A stretch of 64,000 nucleotides of DNA, from assembly GCA_051294375.1 (NCBI GenBank), contig CM119265.1, positions 20,054,509-20,118,508 of the forward strand, written 5' to 3'. The notes under the pieces were generated by a model that was not told the origin of the DNA, searched no databases, and was given only the letters and a program-made list of their open reading frames with translations. Source of the stretch: Paraspadella gotoi. Lineage: Eukaryota; Chaetognatha. Shown piece after piece: positions 25,101 through 36,679 of this stretch (positions within the stretch are counted from its first letter, which is position 1; each line of letters begins with the position of its first letter). Position numbers and translations under genes: made by a program.

Positions 25101-28100
25101 TTAAAAACCTGAAGCTTGTGAAACCCCGTCCTCTCTTCTCCCGGGAGATCGAAGGTTTTGTGCACGAAGAGAAACATCTTTTTGACGGAGGCGCGATAGT
25201 TGAAGGTGATGGTCACGAACCCGGTGCTCACCTCGATCTGTTGTTCTGGGGCTGGAGGTAAGAAAGGGGGGAGGTATAACGCACAGGTATTTCCGAAGCT
25301 AATGAAACAAAAACCTTGGAGTCAAAAAGGTGAGGGACGTAAGCAACGATAAAGATAAGGCCTTCCTTTCCTTTTAAGACGAATTTCCTCTCATTTCCGA
25401 ATCATCGACTTTCTAAGTTATTTCTTCTTTTATTCCTTTTTCTCTTTCTTTTATTTGACGACGTAAAAACAAAGGGCGAAAAGTAGGTTTTTAAGATAAA
25501 AAAAAAAGAAAGAAAGAAATTTTGTTTAGCAGTATTGGTTTATAAATTCCTAACACGTCTATTAGCTTTTTTTTTTTACAACTTTGGAAGCCGAAATTGC
25601 CCTCTGGTCGGGATTTGTCTCGCGTCAAAACGAAGAGAACGTCAAGAAAATTTTCATTTTCGTTGAAGGTTGAAAGACGCGACCTTAGAAACTTCGGATT
25701 TTCATCTCCTCATTTCCAGACATGTTAACTCATATTTTTTCTCTTTACTTCTCTTTTCTTACATTTTTCTTCTCTATCTATTTTTTCTCCTTCATACCCT
25801 TTTCCTTTTGCTTCCTCATCCAACCTCCCGCTTTTTTTCATCATGTTTCCTTTCTTCTCATCTGTCTTCGTATCTCTTTTTCCTTTAAGAAAATCAGATG
25901 GGTAGAAAAATAAGAAAATGAGAAAAAAATAAAATCTATTTTCAATATACGATATAATAAGAAATTCATGTCCATCAGACTGCGATAAATATATCAAGTA
26001 TTGTATCATGTTATATTATGTTATAGAGTTTTTTACCAGATATATAGAGTTATAGAGTTATATAGATTAGTTATATATATTGTAATTTAACCTTGTGTTG
26101 TATAGATGCTCCCTCTATTTCCAGAAGACAACACTGACTTCCCCTTCCCAAATTGAGTTATTAGATATAATATAATATAAATTTTTTTTAAGAGAGAAAG
26201 CAATATATATTTGTTTAAATAATATAGATTAAATACTAAATCCTTCATAAATTATAAATATAGAAAATAGTGAAACAAGTAATTTGCAAATTTTCATACA
26301 AGAATTAAGCGATTCAGCCATCGATCAACGGTCTGCTATTAGATCTGCAGCAACAGCCCACGTCGTCCGTCAAACGTAAGAAAGAAAAAAAAAGAAAGAA
26401 AGAAATATAAAATAGTGAAACAAGAAATAACCCCCCCCCAAAAAAAAAGGAATTTCCCCCATCTACCATCCTTTTTCTAAGCCCATCAACCAAACTCCTA
26501 ACCCCCGCCTCTCCGCCACCTCCTCCCCCCCAGCGGAAATCAACTCACGCTCGTCCAACAAGTGAAACTTGGGCGGCAAGGAGACGGTGGTCAACATCTC
26601 CGGAACCTTCATCGTCGAGGGAATCGGCGCCGGGATCGGAACCGGCATCATCAGCGGAGTCATCTTGCTCTCGGTCGGCGTCCCTCGCGTCGGCAGCGGC
26701 TGCCGGAGAGGCTGCTTCCGGTCCGGCTGAACGTTGGCCGTCTCAGCGATAAAGAATCGAAGGGAGACGCGAGCCGCTTGGGCGGGGGCCTTGGGTGGCG
26801 AGGATGGGCGGGGGAGGTCGAGCTGGGGATGGAAGTGGGGGTGGGGATGGAGGTGGGGGTGGGGGTGGGAGAAAAAGGTAAGGTTGGGTAAGGAAGAAAA
26901 TTCTTTCGTCCATGAAGGAGAATCGAGGCGACGCGAGTGAAGAGAAATGAAGCAGGAATAAAAAATCATTCTCGAAATATTTGAGCTGAAAAAATAATTT
27001 TGAGATTTTCGTCAGTCGTTCGTTCAGTTCAGTTCAGTTCAGTTCGTCCGTTTTCTTTTCCTCTTTATTATTCTGTCGCGGCTGGCAGCGTCGTATAAGA
27101 ACGTCAGCCTTTAAAACTTTATTAGTTAGCATTTTTGTCTGTTTACGTTAAAAAAAGTAAACTACAAAATAAATACGTACGTACATATTTTACCTACTGT
27201 TTATAACAAAGAAAGCAGTTTCAATTTTTTTTAAATATTGTAAAAAAATATATAAATTTTATACACGTTTATTGTTTAATGTTTATTGCATGTGGCCTTT
27301 TACCACAACCGCGACTTTTTTCGATCGTTGAAAGATTTTCTTGTTTTTATGTCAGTTAATAAATTATTGATCTCTCTCAATCGCGGAACAGTTTTTTTTA
27401 GCTATAAGTTAAGATTAGGTAATCTCTTTTCAATCTATATTTAATTCTATTTAATTATATTATATATTTAATTAATTTTTTCAACGAAAAAGAAATTAAA
27501 ATCTAAATTTGTCTATAAAGACCACAACAGTACAACACTACGACAGTCAACGCTTTTCCAGACTCGGAAAAGAGACGACGACGACGACGACGACGACGTC
27601 AGCGACGCCACAGAAGCCGAAACCAACAACAACAACAACAAAACAATTGAGAAACTGCCAAACTGATGTCCGAAACAACTTCTCGAGGGATCTGGTTTAA
27701 TAAACTTAATATTCATTATTCAAGGCATCCAAGAAGTAGTAATCGAATTTTCTCGGAAAAATAAAATTCAATATTTTTCCAAGTGCCAAGTGAAATGGAA
27801 TAAATTTCCATTGAGGAACCTTTCTTGCTTTTTTTTTTCTTTCTTGCTTTTTTTCTCTTTCTTTCTTTTTTTTCTTTCTTTCTTTTTCTCCTCTTATTCA
27901 GCCAGAAGAGACAGAAAATAGCGTCAATTTTCTTGTCATTTGATTGAAAAAAAAAAAACAAAGAAAGAAAAAAAGAAAGACACCGTTCAATCAAGTTTTT
28001 TCCCCCGTTTTTTTCTCCATGAAACTCGATTTGTTCATATTTGGAACCGAACACAAAGATAAACGTGACGATTCGTTTTATATTAAATCCTTTTACGTCA

Positions 28101-28879
28101 AATATAAACATATAAGAGTCGGTGGCCGCGAGAGAACGTGGCGGTCGCTGCTATGATGAAACCGTTATTACCAACGTTATCCGTCAATTCTCGAAAAAAA
28201 AAAAATAAAAGATCACATCGAAAATGGAGTCACGAAAAGATCAGAGAAATCTATTTCTCACGATTGCCTAATCCCCAAACATTTAAAACCTCACCATCTT
28301 TAATTTCTGAACCGAAGTATCGCCTGATTTCCCAATCCCACACGAGCCTCACGCTTTCTACAAAATTACCCCCATTCAAATTGATCCCAATCCATCCCTA
28401 CTTTTCTCGCCCTCATTTTCGTCTTCTCCAAACTCGCACGAATTCGATTCGGTTTTTTAACTCACCTTAAATCCTCCTTCGATGCCCAATCATTTGCTTA
28501 CTCCAATATTCACCCGCCCGCCCATTCTCCACTGAACTTACCAACTCACTAACCCACCCTGAACTCACCCATCGTCGCCGGGTAGTTCGTCGTATTCCTC
28601 CTTTCTTGACGACGAACAACAACAGAGACCAACGACGACGACTACGAGGACGATGAGGGCGAAGGCGCCGACTCCACCCCAGAGGGCGTAAGGTGGGATG
28701 AGGACGTCGAGCGCGCCGAGGATGGCGTTGGCGATGAGGGCGCCACCCGACGCCGGTGGAGGGTCGGCGGCGGCGCTGGTGGCGGCTACGGTGGGGGCGG
28801 CGGCGGGAGGGGCGGAGGAACCGGCGGGGGGTGGGGCAGCCGCGAACGCAGCGCCCGCCGGGAACGCAGGGAGAGTCAT
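19861..28879 (-). CDS. SYT14/SYT16-like synaptotagmin
   Basis: This is a membrane-anchored double-C2 protein of the Ca2+-independent SYT14/16 type. Exons, in transcript order: 28879-28569 (Ala/Pro-rich N-terminus, one TM helix at residues about 60-85, then a Cys cluster and SSSRKEEYDE), 26822-26549 (linker ending KFHLLDE), 25245-25109 (start of C2A), 24017-23837 (C2A, VHLALLPTKQQRFKTKWQ, then ALRVRVYGYEKMQKERLLG), 21670-21375 (linker and first C2B strands) and 20225-19861 (C2B, ending TRWHVLLET and TGA). VHL.LLP.K.QR.KT and RWH.LLE are SYT14/16 hallmarks, and the Ca2+-binding aspartates are absent. Phases agree from the second to the fifth listed exon. Exon 1 ends in a phase that does not fit exon 2, so an exon between them is missing or the sequence has an error. 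A one-base shift also seems to sit at the start of the last exon. Confidence 0.85.
20676..20762. repeat. (GA)n microsatellite in the synaptotagmin intron
   Basis: About 86 bp of GA repeat. It mirrors the (CT)n run at 18340-18420 in the left arm. A second pair is 16933-17040 and 22093-22150. Confidence 0.95.
22985..23245. repeat. 21-bp VNTR, right-arm copy
   Basis: About twelve very regular units of ATCCGTTCATCCATTCACTCA, with occasional CGCTC or CATTC variants. Because 21 is divisible by three, one plus-strand frame reads a heptapeptide repeat (HPFTQSV). This lies antisense in an intron and has no independent support as a gene. Confidence 0.93.
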
Positions 28880-28954
28880 GGTCCCTGGATAGAGTACTAT
28901 TGTCTTCGATGTCTTCGTCGCGAAAGTGGAAAGTTTTGGCGATTCGTCGCCATC

Positions 28955-28958
<4 letters not shown>

Positions 28959-29011
<53 letters not shown>
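28959..29011. repeat. (TC)n microsatellite upstream of the synaptotagmin first exon
   Basis: An uninterrupted TC run of about 53 bp lies some 80 bp upstream of the predicted ATG. On the transcribed strand it is (GA)n, a common promoter-proximal tract in animals. A regulatory role is inference only. Confidence 0.8.
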
Positions 29012-29015
<4 letters not shown>

Positions 29016-32000
29016 CCTTAAGTGTCGTCTTACAGAGATTTTCAGAGATTTACATCAGTGGAGGAAAAATATCGCGGCGACAAAGTCGACATTTTAATTC
29101 CGGTTCTTAATACTGTGAGTCGCTTTTCCTTGATGATGTCTCTCGTTGAGTTTAAGTCAAAATCGCAAATAGTCAAAGTTCAATCTGAAGAGAGAACCTT
29201 TTTAGATTTTTAAACAGTAAAATAAACAATTTAAATAGCATTATCCACGAGAGAATATCAGTGAAGCCGATTACAAAACCAGTACTTCCAATAAATAATG
29301 ATCTAGTACAGTCAACGAAAAATCTTATTATAATTAACATTCGAAACAGTCGTGCTTAAAAAAAAAAAAAAAACTGTTTTGGATTTTGATTTTCTGCCCC
29401 GGTGATCCTTCAGTTAGTCGAATCTGATAAGAAAATCGTTCGTAAAAACTTTTTTGTCAACAAAAGAGAAATTCCGATTCTAATATATTTTTTTTCTAAC
29501 TCGTTTTCTTTTTTTCTTTTTTTCTTTTTTCTTTTTCTTTTTAATTTTTACAAAAACGAAAAAAAAAACGTGCAAACTGAACGACAACGTCGACGACTAG
29601 AACGACGAACATTTTATTTCGGTCGAATTAGCTATCTTTTTTTATTATGTTTTAGTAATAAAACTTTTATTCCGCTTTAGTTCTTAGACTTTTAAGTCGT
29701 TAATAACGCAGGAATGAACCGAGAAAGGAGAGCGCCGAGGAGCCGCGAGTTAGAGAGCGTCCTTTTTGGCGGGAGGTTTGGGGTTCCAGTCCGTAAAGAC
29801 TCTCGGGATGTGTGTTGGGAAATGATCGACGGAATTTCTCCCTTAAGATCACGAAGGCTTGAATGGATTTTTTTTTCTTCAAAACAGACGAGCAATAAAC
29901 GGAAGAAATTTTTTTTTTTAGCTGTAGGAAAGCAACAACGACGACAACGACGACAAACAAGTTTTTTTCGAAAAGAAAAACGGCAGAGAAACTGGAATTT
30001 CTACTAGAGAAAGGTGAAGCAAAGTCTCAGAGAGGAAGAGAGATTGTATGATGAGATGAGAGATCGAGAGAGAAGATGAGAGAAGCATCGAAGATGGATT
30101 CAGAGAGATGAGAGAGATGTGAGTAGAGAAAGGAAAAGGAGGTGGGAGAAAATTCAGGTTGGGTCGAATGAACTTACCTCGGGCTCGGTAAGAAATAAAA
30201 CCCAGTTGAAATATAATTAAAAAGTATTTTATGGTTTGAAGGAGGTAAAATAGATTTAAAGTTGTCGTTGATTTTTTAAAAATTGTATTGACTCTTTTTT
30301 TCATTCTTCAACATACAAGTTACTTTCTAACAAAATTATTTTTTCACGTTTGGCTTTGACGAGGACCCACCGACCGACCGATCGACCGACCGACCCCACG
30401 GACGCGATTATTGACGGATTATCTGTGATTAGGGAAAATCCTACGACCGATTTTAAAAATGTTGAAAGAGCAAAAGCGACGGCATCACTGATAGTATTAA
30501 TACGACGAAAATTAGATGAAAAATTTTACAAAAAAAAAAAAAAAACTCCTTACTCGAAAAATATCCTTGGTCTGTTCCATTTCATTTTTTGTTTCACGTT
30601 GAAAAAAAAAATTAGCGCTAAAATTGACCTTGAAAAGATAATTAATTTTTTTTTTCTCTAAGATAAATGTAGTGGGACAAGTCAAAACGCGAACTTTGCT
30701 TAAAAATTCTCATCATGCGCTTGTGCAGGGTAACTGGCGAAGAGTAAGAATCAGAAGAAAGAGAAAAGTGACTCAACCGCCATATTACGCAATGATTTTA
30801 TCTACAAAGCGATCAATCCATAATGGTACGCAAAGAAGGAACGGCAAGGAGAAAAGGCTTCCTTTGAAAAATTCCAACGAGCAAAACCTTTTTTGCAGTA
30901 TTTTTTTTTCATTTTATTTTATGATTAGATTGTGGCAAAATATTAAATATGATTAATAGCGTAGATGCAAAGGATTTAACGAAGCGACGCTGACCTTTTC
31001 GAAAAATTGGTTGTCGCGTAGATAAAATGCCAATTCATGACGTAACTCTGCAAAATTTGAATCTAGATTCAGAAAAAGGGAGATCGGTGAAAACGAAAAG
31101 GTAAGCCAGGCCATCTCTCTCCGCGGGATTCTCGACGGTGATGTAAGAGAAAGAGGGACTCGATCAACTCGTTTCTAAAAAGTCGTCGAGCGAGTTGGTC
31201 CACCGAATCCGCTTTTAACTGGGTCTCGGAGGGAAGTCAAAAAAAAAAACGTGAAAATGCAACGTGAGCAGGTGGCTGAGGAAACTTTGTAACGTTGCCA
31301 GTTATTAATCTGGGTGAACGTTTATAAAACAAAAATTGTGCGATTGTACTTCCTTAAAAAAGTGGGAATTGAGGCAGGTAAACTCTATTTTCGAGGACTC
31401 GGATGTTCACGAGTGCTTTTAACTCTTCTCCAATGCAACGTGACTTTCTTTTTTTACGTCATCGCTCTCGATCTCACTTTTCCAAATCTTTTCCTTCTCC
31501 CTGACTTCCACCGAGTTTTTTATTTTCGACTTTCTTGTCTCTCTTCTCCGAATTTAATATCAGAGTTTTTGCTGCGCTCAACAGTTAAACTCAATGTTTA
31601 ACCGATATAGAGGAAAGAAAAATGATTCGTTAAAAGGAGAATTCGAGTGGGAAAGAAAAGCAAAAGGGGCTAAAGTGCAAAAAAGAAAAGAACAACTGAA
31701 GAAAAAAAAAACAGAAGAACATTATAGCATAAAGTGAAAGAAAGTTGGGGATTGGGGGATATGGGAAAAGAAGTGCAAATGTCTTCAGGAGAGGGAAGAA
31801 GGGGGGGAAAAGAACAAAAAAGGAAAAACCGGGAAAAAAAGAGAAAACATAGACAACGACCTTCAACTGCTTTTCGGTTTATTCGTTTGACTCTTGACCT
31901 CGTTCTATTGCTTATTATCGTTAACGAGGTAACACCGACGTCGTCTCCACGAGTAAACAGCGTCGAAATGGCGCGTTTTTAAACCCCGACCTGCAGAGTT

Positions 32001-34858
32001 GTTACGTGTTTGATACGTAAATGTTACGATACAACGAATTCTGATGACGAAAGATCTAATTGATGAAATAGAAGTCGGCAAGCTGCTACATACGGTTTCG
32101 GTTCGATTAAATTTTTTATTTGGATTCCGACTTTTGCTCACATTTTACTAGGAATACGAAGGCAAAGATTGAGTTACAAACCGAGGAGGTTTCCTTTTTT
32201 TCCCTTTTTTTTTCAATCGACAAAGAATCTCAAAAGATCCATTCTGAGCTCGTTTTATATTGGAAAAAAAAAAGTTTTTTGATGAAAGACGTCTGTGTCA
32301 ATCTCTCTCTTTCTCTCTCTCTCCCTCTCCTTCTTTCAACTACCCATTCCCAATAGCTTTGAGAATAAACATATTGGTTGCTGACTTTGATTCCATCTGT
32401 GGAGTTGGTTTTTCTCTTCTTCAAATTTTCAATTTTGAATGAAGAAAGAATGAATAACAAAAAGGAAAAAAATATAGGATTTTTTTGTGGGGGAGGAAAA
32501 TTTTATATGAGCCTCAAAACTAAGAAAACAAAATGCTTTCAAAACCTTTTTTTTTTTCTTTTCGGGAATTGATAGTTAAAATATCTCACGGCATCAAAAA
32601 CATACCCGACACTGCCCGTCGTCGCTTCTCACAGTTCGTCATTGCCATATATCGAAACGGTTGTAAACGGATAAAAGCCGAAATGCACCAAAAATACTCG
32701 GTTTTTCTTCCACGTAATCGATGAGCAACGAAATTCTCTCGAAACAACTATTCCTATTCACAGTTTCCCCCCTGCTCAGAATCCATGTCGAAACGCGAGA
32801 CGGGATCGAACCAGAGACCCCCATCGAGCTCACGGGTTGGACCTCGCCGACCCGCGGGTGATTTTTCTTCCGTCTCCCTCCGAGTCGAGTCCCTGTCGAT
32901 TTCAGCGTCGCGCAGGGAGAGGGCGTGCATCGTCGTCGTCTACGCGGACGCTCTCGCTCTTCTTCATAGTCGTCGTCTTTGGCGCGTCGTCTTCGTTATC
33001 GTCGTCTTCATCTTCGGTTATTTCCGTCTCACGACAAAACGTCGGAATCATGCGACTCATGGCTGACCTCCAGTTTGTAATTTCGTATGTTATATTTATG
33101 AAGAGCTGATTTTATTTTATTTCCCACGGACTCGACTTTCGGCAAAAATTAGACTTAACGTAAAGTGATTTGAATATATTTGAATTTGTAATACAAATGT
33201 TATTTGTTAGTTTTCAAGTTCTGGAAGTTTTGAAAAAAATCATAAACTAAATTTGTAATTGGTATTCAATATATTCAATATATATTCAATTGATATTCAC
33301 AATATCATAATTTTATGGTGTTCAAAAACAAGATCGAATCAACAAAAATAAAAAACAAAAAGAAAATATGAACACCTTTTTTCGTTGTCGTTTCGAAAAA
33401 GAAAAAAAATGAGACGAAAAAAACTTCCCCCACAAATAATCGTCGCTCAGGTTCTGATGATGGCAACTACAACAGGTTGGTGGCAGATTGTAAACTCTCA
33501 TTTGACAAGGCATATAGTGATGAATCCTTCGAGAACCAAGTATCCACAATCGATTTAAATCAATAAATAATATTCTCAAATTCGATAATCAGTTGGAACG
33601 TTATGCTATCACTGCATCAGCCAGAGCGTGGAAAACAACGATTGTTTAAACTTGCCCAAAAGGAAAATCCTCGCAATGAACCTCAACGACTCCATCAACC
33701 ATTTTCCTCGCAACCAAGTCAGCATCCACAATTGTTCAGAAACAAAGGTTAGATATTATCTAATAGATAATTAGGACAGCAATTCCATCATTAGCTTAAG
33801 CATTCTTGAAAAAAATGCATGAAACAATAAATAATTTTAACAATGTTTTAACTTAGCGACTTAACAAGATAGATTATAATTAGACTAAATTAATTGTTTT
33901 ACTTATAACCTTTAGAACAGATATCAACGGAATGGACCAAGTCGTTATACTATATGAAATTAGTAAAAACAACATAATATACTATATACAATATAGTTAT
34001 GAGTCCTTAAGTTCTTTGGCACTCGAATATCTTCTTTATAATAACGTCGGAGACGGTTGTAGAAATCGCCACTCAATCTTGATTAAAAGACTAAATTATT
34101 TTCTTCACGTACATAACATAACACTACATAACTAAAAAAGCTCATAAGCTTAAGCACAAATACTAATGGAATGAACCAAGTCCTAATTATAGCATCAACT
34201 TTAAAAAAATAAAGAGCAAAATTTATGTTGCTTGTGGAGAATTTGACCTTAAAAAAAAATTTATGCAAACGGCCAAAGTCAACTTTTCTTTGGTCAAGCC
34301 ACTCCGGTTCGATCAATTATGCATAAACAAATAACCAGCTCAGAGATCCCGTTGGTTACCGGCGAGAACGTAAATAAAAAAAATGCGATAACGGGAAAAA
34401 AATAAATACAACGACAGACACAAAAACCAATATTGACTTAATAAGCGCTGACCGTTGACCGCTTGTTATAATAATAATAAATACTCCTTGTCGATGTTGG
34501 TTCACTTTACTGATTAAATAATAAATATACATATTTTTTGTGCGAGTTGCGTCATTCTCTGGTTAAGTAAGGTGTGAGTGCAGTTATGCGATGCAAAGAC
34601 TAACAATCACAGAGTATTACATTTTCTTTTTGTGAAGGAGGCGAAGGATTACGAGTTCTTCCGGCGAAACTCATCAGAGTTAAAGCCTCTGACGTGGAGA
34701 TGCGCAAAGCAAGTTCAGTATTCTCCTTACGGTTAGGAACTTGGGCGTTTGAGCTTTTCTCTCGAATCCTTATCTTCAATGTCTTGAAAGGAGACGCCTG
34801 TCCAAATGCGTCTCTTGACAATTTAGAAGTTAACTTCCTTTCAAACCAACATCGACAG
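29012..34858. other. long stretch without a supported gene
   Basis: This is mainly AT-rich sequence with poly-A, poly-T and CTTT runs, a (CCGA)n-like tetranucleotide patch at 30366-30394, and no frame I can tie to a family. It should contain the upstream exons, signal-peptide exon and promoter of the Ly6-like gene, and probably the 5' region of the synaptotagmin gene. I could not identify these by reading. Two weak exon candidates at 31.0-31.2 kb are listed separately. Confidence 0.5.
31027..31160. other. ambiguous exon candidate (both strands)
   Basis: On the plus strand a short frame starts MPIHDVTLQNLNLDSEKG at 31027 and ends at a strong AAAAG|GTAAGCC donor (31100/31101), as a first exon would. 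On the minus strand the same DNA reads SYITVENPAERDGLAYLFVF and continues to a TGA at 31035-31037, as a last exon would. Both look protein-like and they cannot both be right. I recognise neither product. Confidence 0.2.
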
Positions 34859-36679
34859 GGGCTGCGCTCTACGCGAGGAGACAGTGTTTTCCCTCCTACC
34901 CTTACGGACGAATAAAGAACGACTACGAAGGATGCAAGGTAAGGGATTGGTGTTGACTCGGTTTCATTTCCAACTTGTCATTTGATAAAATTTCTTCGCG
35001 GCCGAGTATTTTCTTTGGTTTTAATTTTAAATACAGAAGGCTTCATTTTATAAAATGAGGTACTATGGCAACAGCCGGGTTGCCTGTGATGCCCATTGGG
35101 ATGGGGCATCTCACTGTTGGCTTTTGGGTCTTCCGACCCTCAGTGACGCCTCCAGTCACTGGCACGGTTACCCTAGGACGGTCTCGCTTTGCCAACGCAG
35201 AGGGAAGTCGTTAGGACTGTGGATGGAACACTACGCCTGGGATGGTGTGTTCCCCCTCTGAGCCAATGGATTTGGCTGACGGATGGTGGACGTGAGGCGG
35301 TGTGAATATACCGCCACAGGATCCCCGGACCAAGACATCACTCAGGTTCCTCAAGCCTGAGAGGTGTCTGACAAGACTGTCACCATAGTGGGAGAGAGAG
35401 AGAGAGCGCGAGTTGTGGGGGCATAGGCGTTTGTCGTAGCGTACCCCAGGGGCATAGGCGTTTGTCGTAGCGTACCCGAAGTCGGCAGGGCATAGGCGTT
35501 TTGTCGTAGCGTACCCTGAGAAGGTTGCGTGTTCGATGGTAGGGCTCACCACTTATGGCAACAGCCGGGTTGCCTGTGATGCCCATTGGGATGGGGCATC
35601 TCACTGTTGGCTTTGGGGGCTTCCGACCCTCAGTGACGCCTCCAGTCACTGGCACGGTTACCCTAGGACGGTCTCGCTTTGCCAACGCAGAGGGAAGTCG
35701 TTAGGACTGTGGATGGAACACTACGCCTGGGATGGTGTGTTCCCCCTCTGAGCCAATGGATTTGGCTGACGGATGGTGGACGTGAGGCGGTGTGAATATA
35801 CCGCCACAGTACCCCTTTTTTGTGACCAGAATCGGTTCCCACCAAACTACCGGATCGAATTTCAGGAAATTTTACATTTAGAGTCTTAATGACGATATAA
35901 ATGGAACTATCGAGGCGAATTTTAATATTCAACCCCTGACAAGAGATACAGGGCCCTGGGGGTGGACCCCTGGGGGACCAAAAAAATCTAATTTTTTTTT
36001 TCATTTTTTATAATTTTTTAGTAGAATCAGGTTCGTCGATGTTTTAAACATTTAAAAATATTTTTTAAAACTAAAATTAAAAAAAATTTTGCTAATTAAA
36101 GTTTTGAAGATGCATGGTTCATCGTTTTTTTCGAAATTTTCCAGAATTATTCCAAATCTGACTTGAACAGCTGATGTTCATGAAGCTGAAACTTATGGTA
36201 AACTAATATTTTTGTGGAAATAAATACATTTTTGTGGAAGAGTAAACGTCTGGGCAACTGTTCAAAACAAAAAAAAAATTAAAAACAAATTTTGACCATT
36301 TTCTGCCCCCATGAGTGGCCCCATATCTCGGCTCAGGGGTCAAATATTGAAATTTGCCTCGATATTTCGATTTGTATTCTCATAGGGATCGTTCATACCA
36401 AATTTCATTAAAATCTATTCAATAGTTTTCTCGGAACGTGTTCTGATCACAAAGGGGTACCACATTTTATAATATGAAGCCTTCTGTATACCCCGCACCC
36501 TACCGCCCTCATCAAAACTCCACCAGATGCAGCTTAACCCGGAAACGGGCGACTACGACGAATACTGTTTTTGTTCGACGTCGCTTTGCAACGCCTCTCC
36601 CCCGACGCCGCGCCTCCTTCACGTCGCCGCGGCGTCGGCCGGCGTCGTCGTCGGCCTCCTCCGTTTCCGGCGACGATGA
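34859..36679 (+). CDS. Ly6/uPAR (quiver/sleepless-like) protein, 3' part, probably GPI-anchored
   Basis: Two exons are visible: 34859-34938 (AG acceptor, AAG|GTAAGG donor) and 36527-36679 (acceptor CACCAG, stop TGA). Joined in phase they read ...RRQCFPSYPYGRIKNDYEGCK then MQLNPETGDYDEYCFCSTSL and CN. This is the C-terminal half of a three-finger Ly6 fold, with the family-defining C.C....CN ending. After it comes a hydrophobic tail (residues LLHVAAASAGVVVGLL) followed by RFRRR, typical of a GPI-attachment signal. The intervening intron is filled by a MITE (35034-36486) whose right end stops only 40 bp before the acceptor. Upstream exons with the signal peptide and first cysteines were not found. 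Proteins of this fold act at the cell surface, for example modulating channels or receptors; the ligand here is unknown. Confidence 0.65.
35034..36486. mobile_element. foldback Tc1/mariner-type MITE with long TIRs (hosts a TRIM insertion)
   Basis: The element starts CAGAAGGCTTCATTTTATAA and ends with the inverted form TTATAATATGAAGCCTTCTG. A TA lies on each side (35032-35033 and 36487-36488). The inverted repeats extend inward for about 220 bp and include GGTACCCCTTT, GTGA(C/T)CAGAA, an ATCGAGGC motif and CCCCTGA. Without the inserted TRIM the element would be about 700 bp. No transposase is present. TA duplications and CAG ends suggest cross-mobilisation by a Tc1/mariner transposase. It fills the Ly6 intron. 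Confidence 0.85.
35064..35808 (-). mobile_element. miniature LTR retroelement (TRIM), deletion derivative
   Basis: Two 255-bp direct repeats (35064-35318 and 35554-35808) flank 235 bp. The outer ends are TATGGC and GCCACA. The element sits between two GTAC copies (35060-35063 and 35809-35812). Removing it plus one GTAC restores the MITE inverted repeat to match its partner arm, which proves the 4-bp target duplication. Read on the minus strand, the first LTR is followed after two bases by TGGTGAGCCCTACC, placed like a tRNA primer-binding site. The interior has three copies of an about 29-bp unit (GGCATAGGCGTTTGTCGTAG core) at 35424-35520. Relative to the 62-63.8 kb copy the interior is deleted at a CCCC microhomology. 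The LTR has a degenerate tRNA-like region (TGGCTCAGAGGGG). No protein is encoded. Confidence 0.8.

Larger units (their letters stand above)
19712..27895 (-). repeat. right arm of the inverted repeat
   Basis: This is the reverse complement of 11165-19365. The synaptotagmin exons here are mostly in frame. The outer boundary falls near 27895, in a CTTT-rich run inside the first large intron of the gene. The unique TM exon at 28.6-28.9 kb therefore lies outside the repeated part. Confidence 0.9.

Noticed and set aside
11165-27895. Two functional convergent synaptotagmin paralogues
   Set aside because: The copies differ by scattered indels rather than substitutions, one lacks the TM exon, and the arms meet at an assembly gap. 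One locus assembled twice is simpler.
29763-29830. Minus-strand tail reading IPRVFTDWNPKPPAKKDAL then a stop
   Set aside because: An in-frame stop lies just upstream without a convincing splice acceptor, and no family match was recognised.
32785-32870. tRNA gene or SINE suggested by GGTTCGATCCC on the minus strand
   Set aside because: Only a B-box-like motif is present. No A box at proper spacing and no acceptor stem could be drawn.
35064-35808. Two tandem SINEs rather than an LTR-type element
   Set aside because: Only the outermost ends carry the GTAC duplication, both terminal units are 255 bp and nearly identical, and the same arrangement recurs at 62-63.8 kb with its own GTTG duplication.
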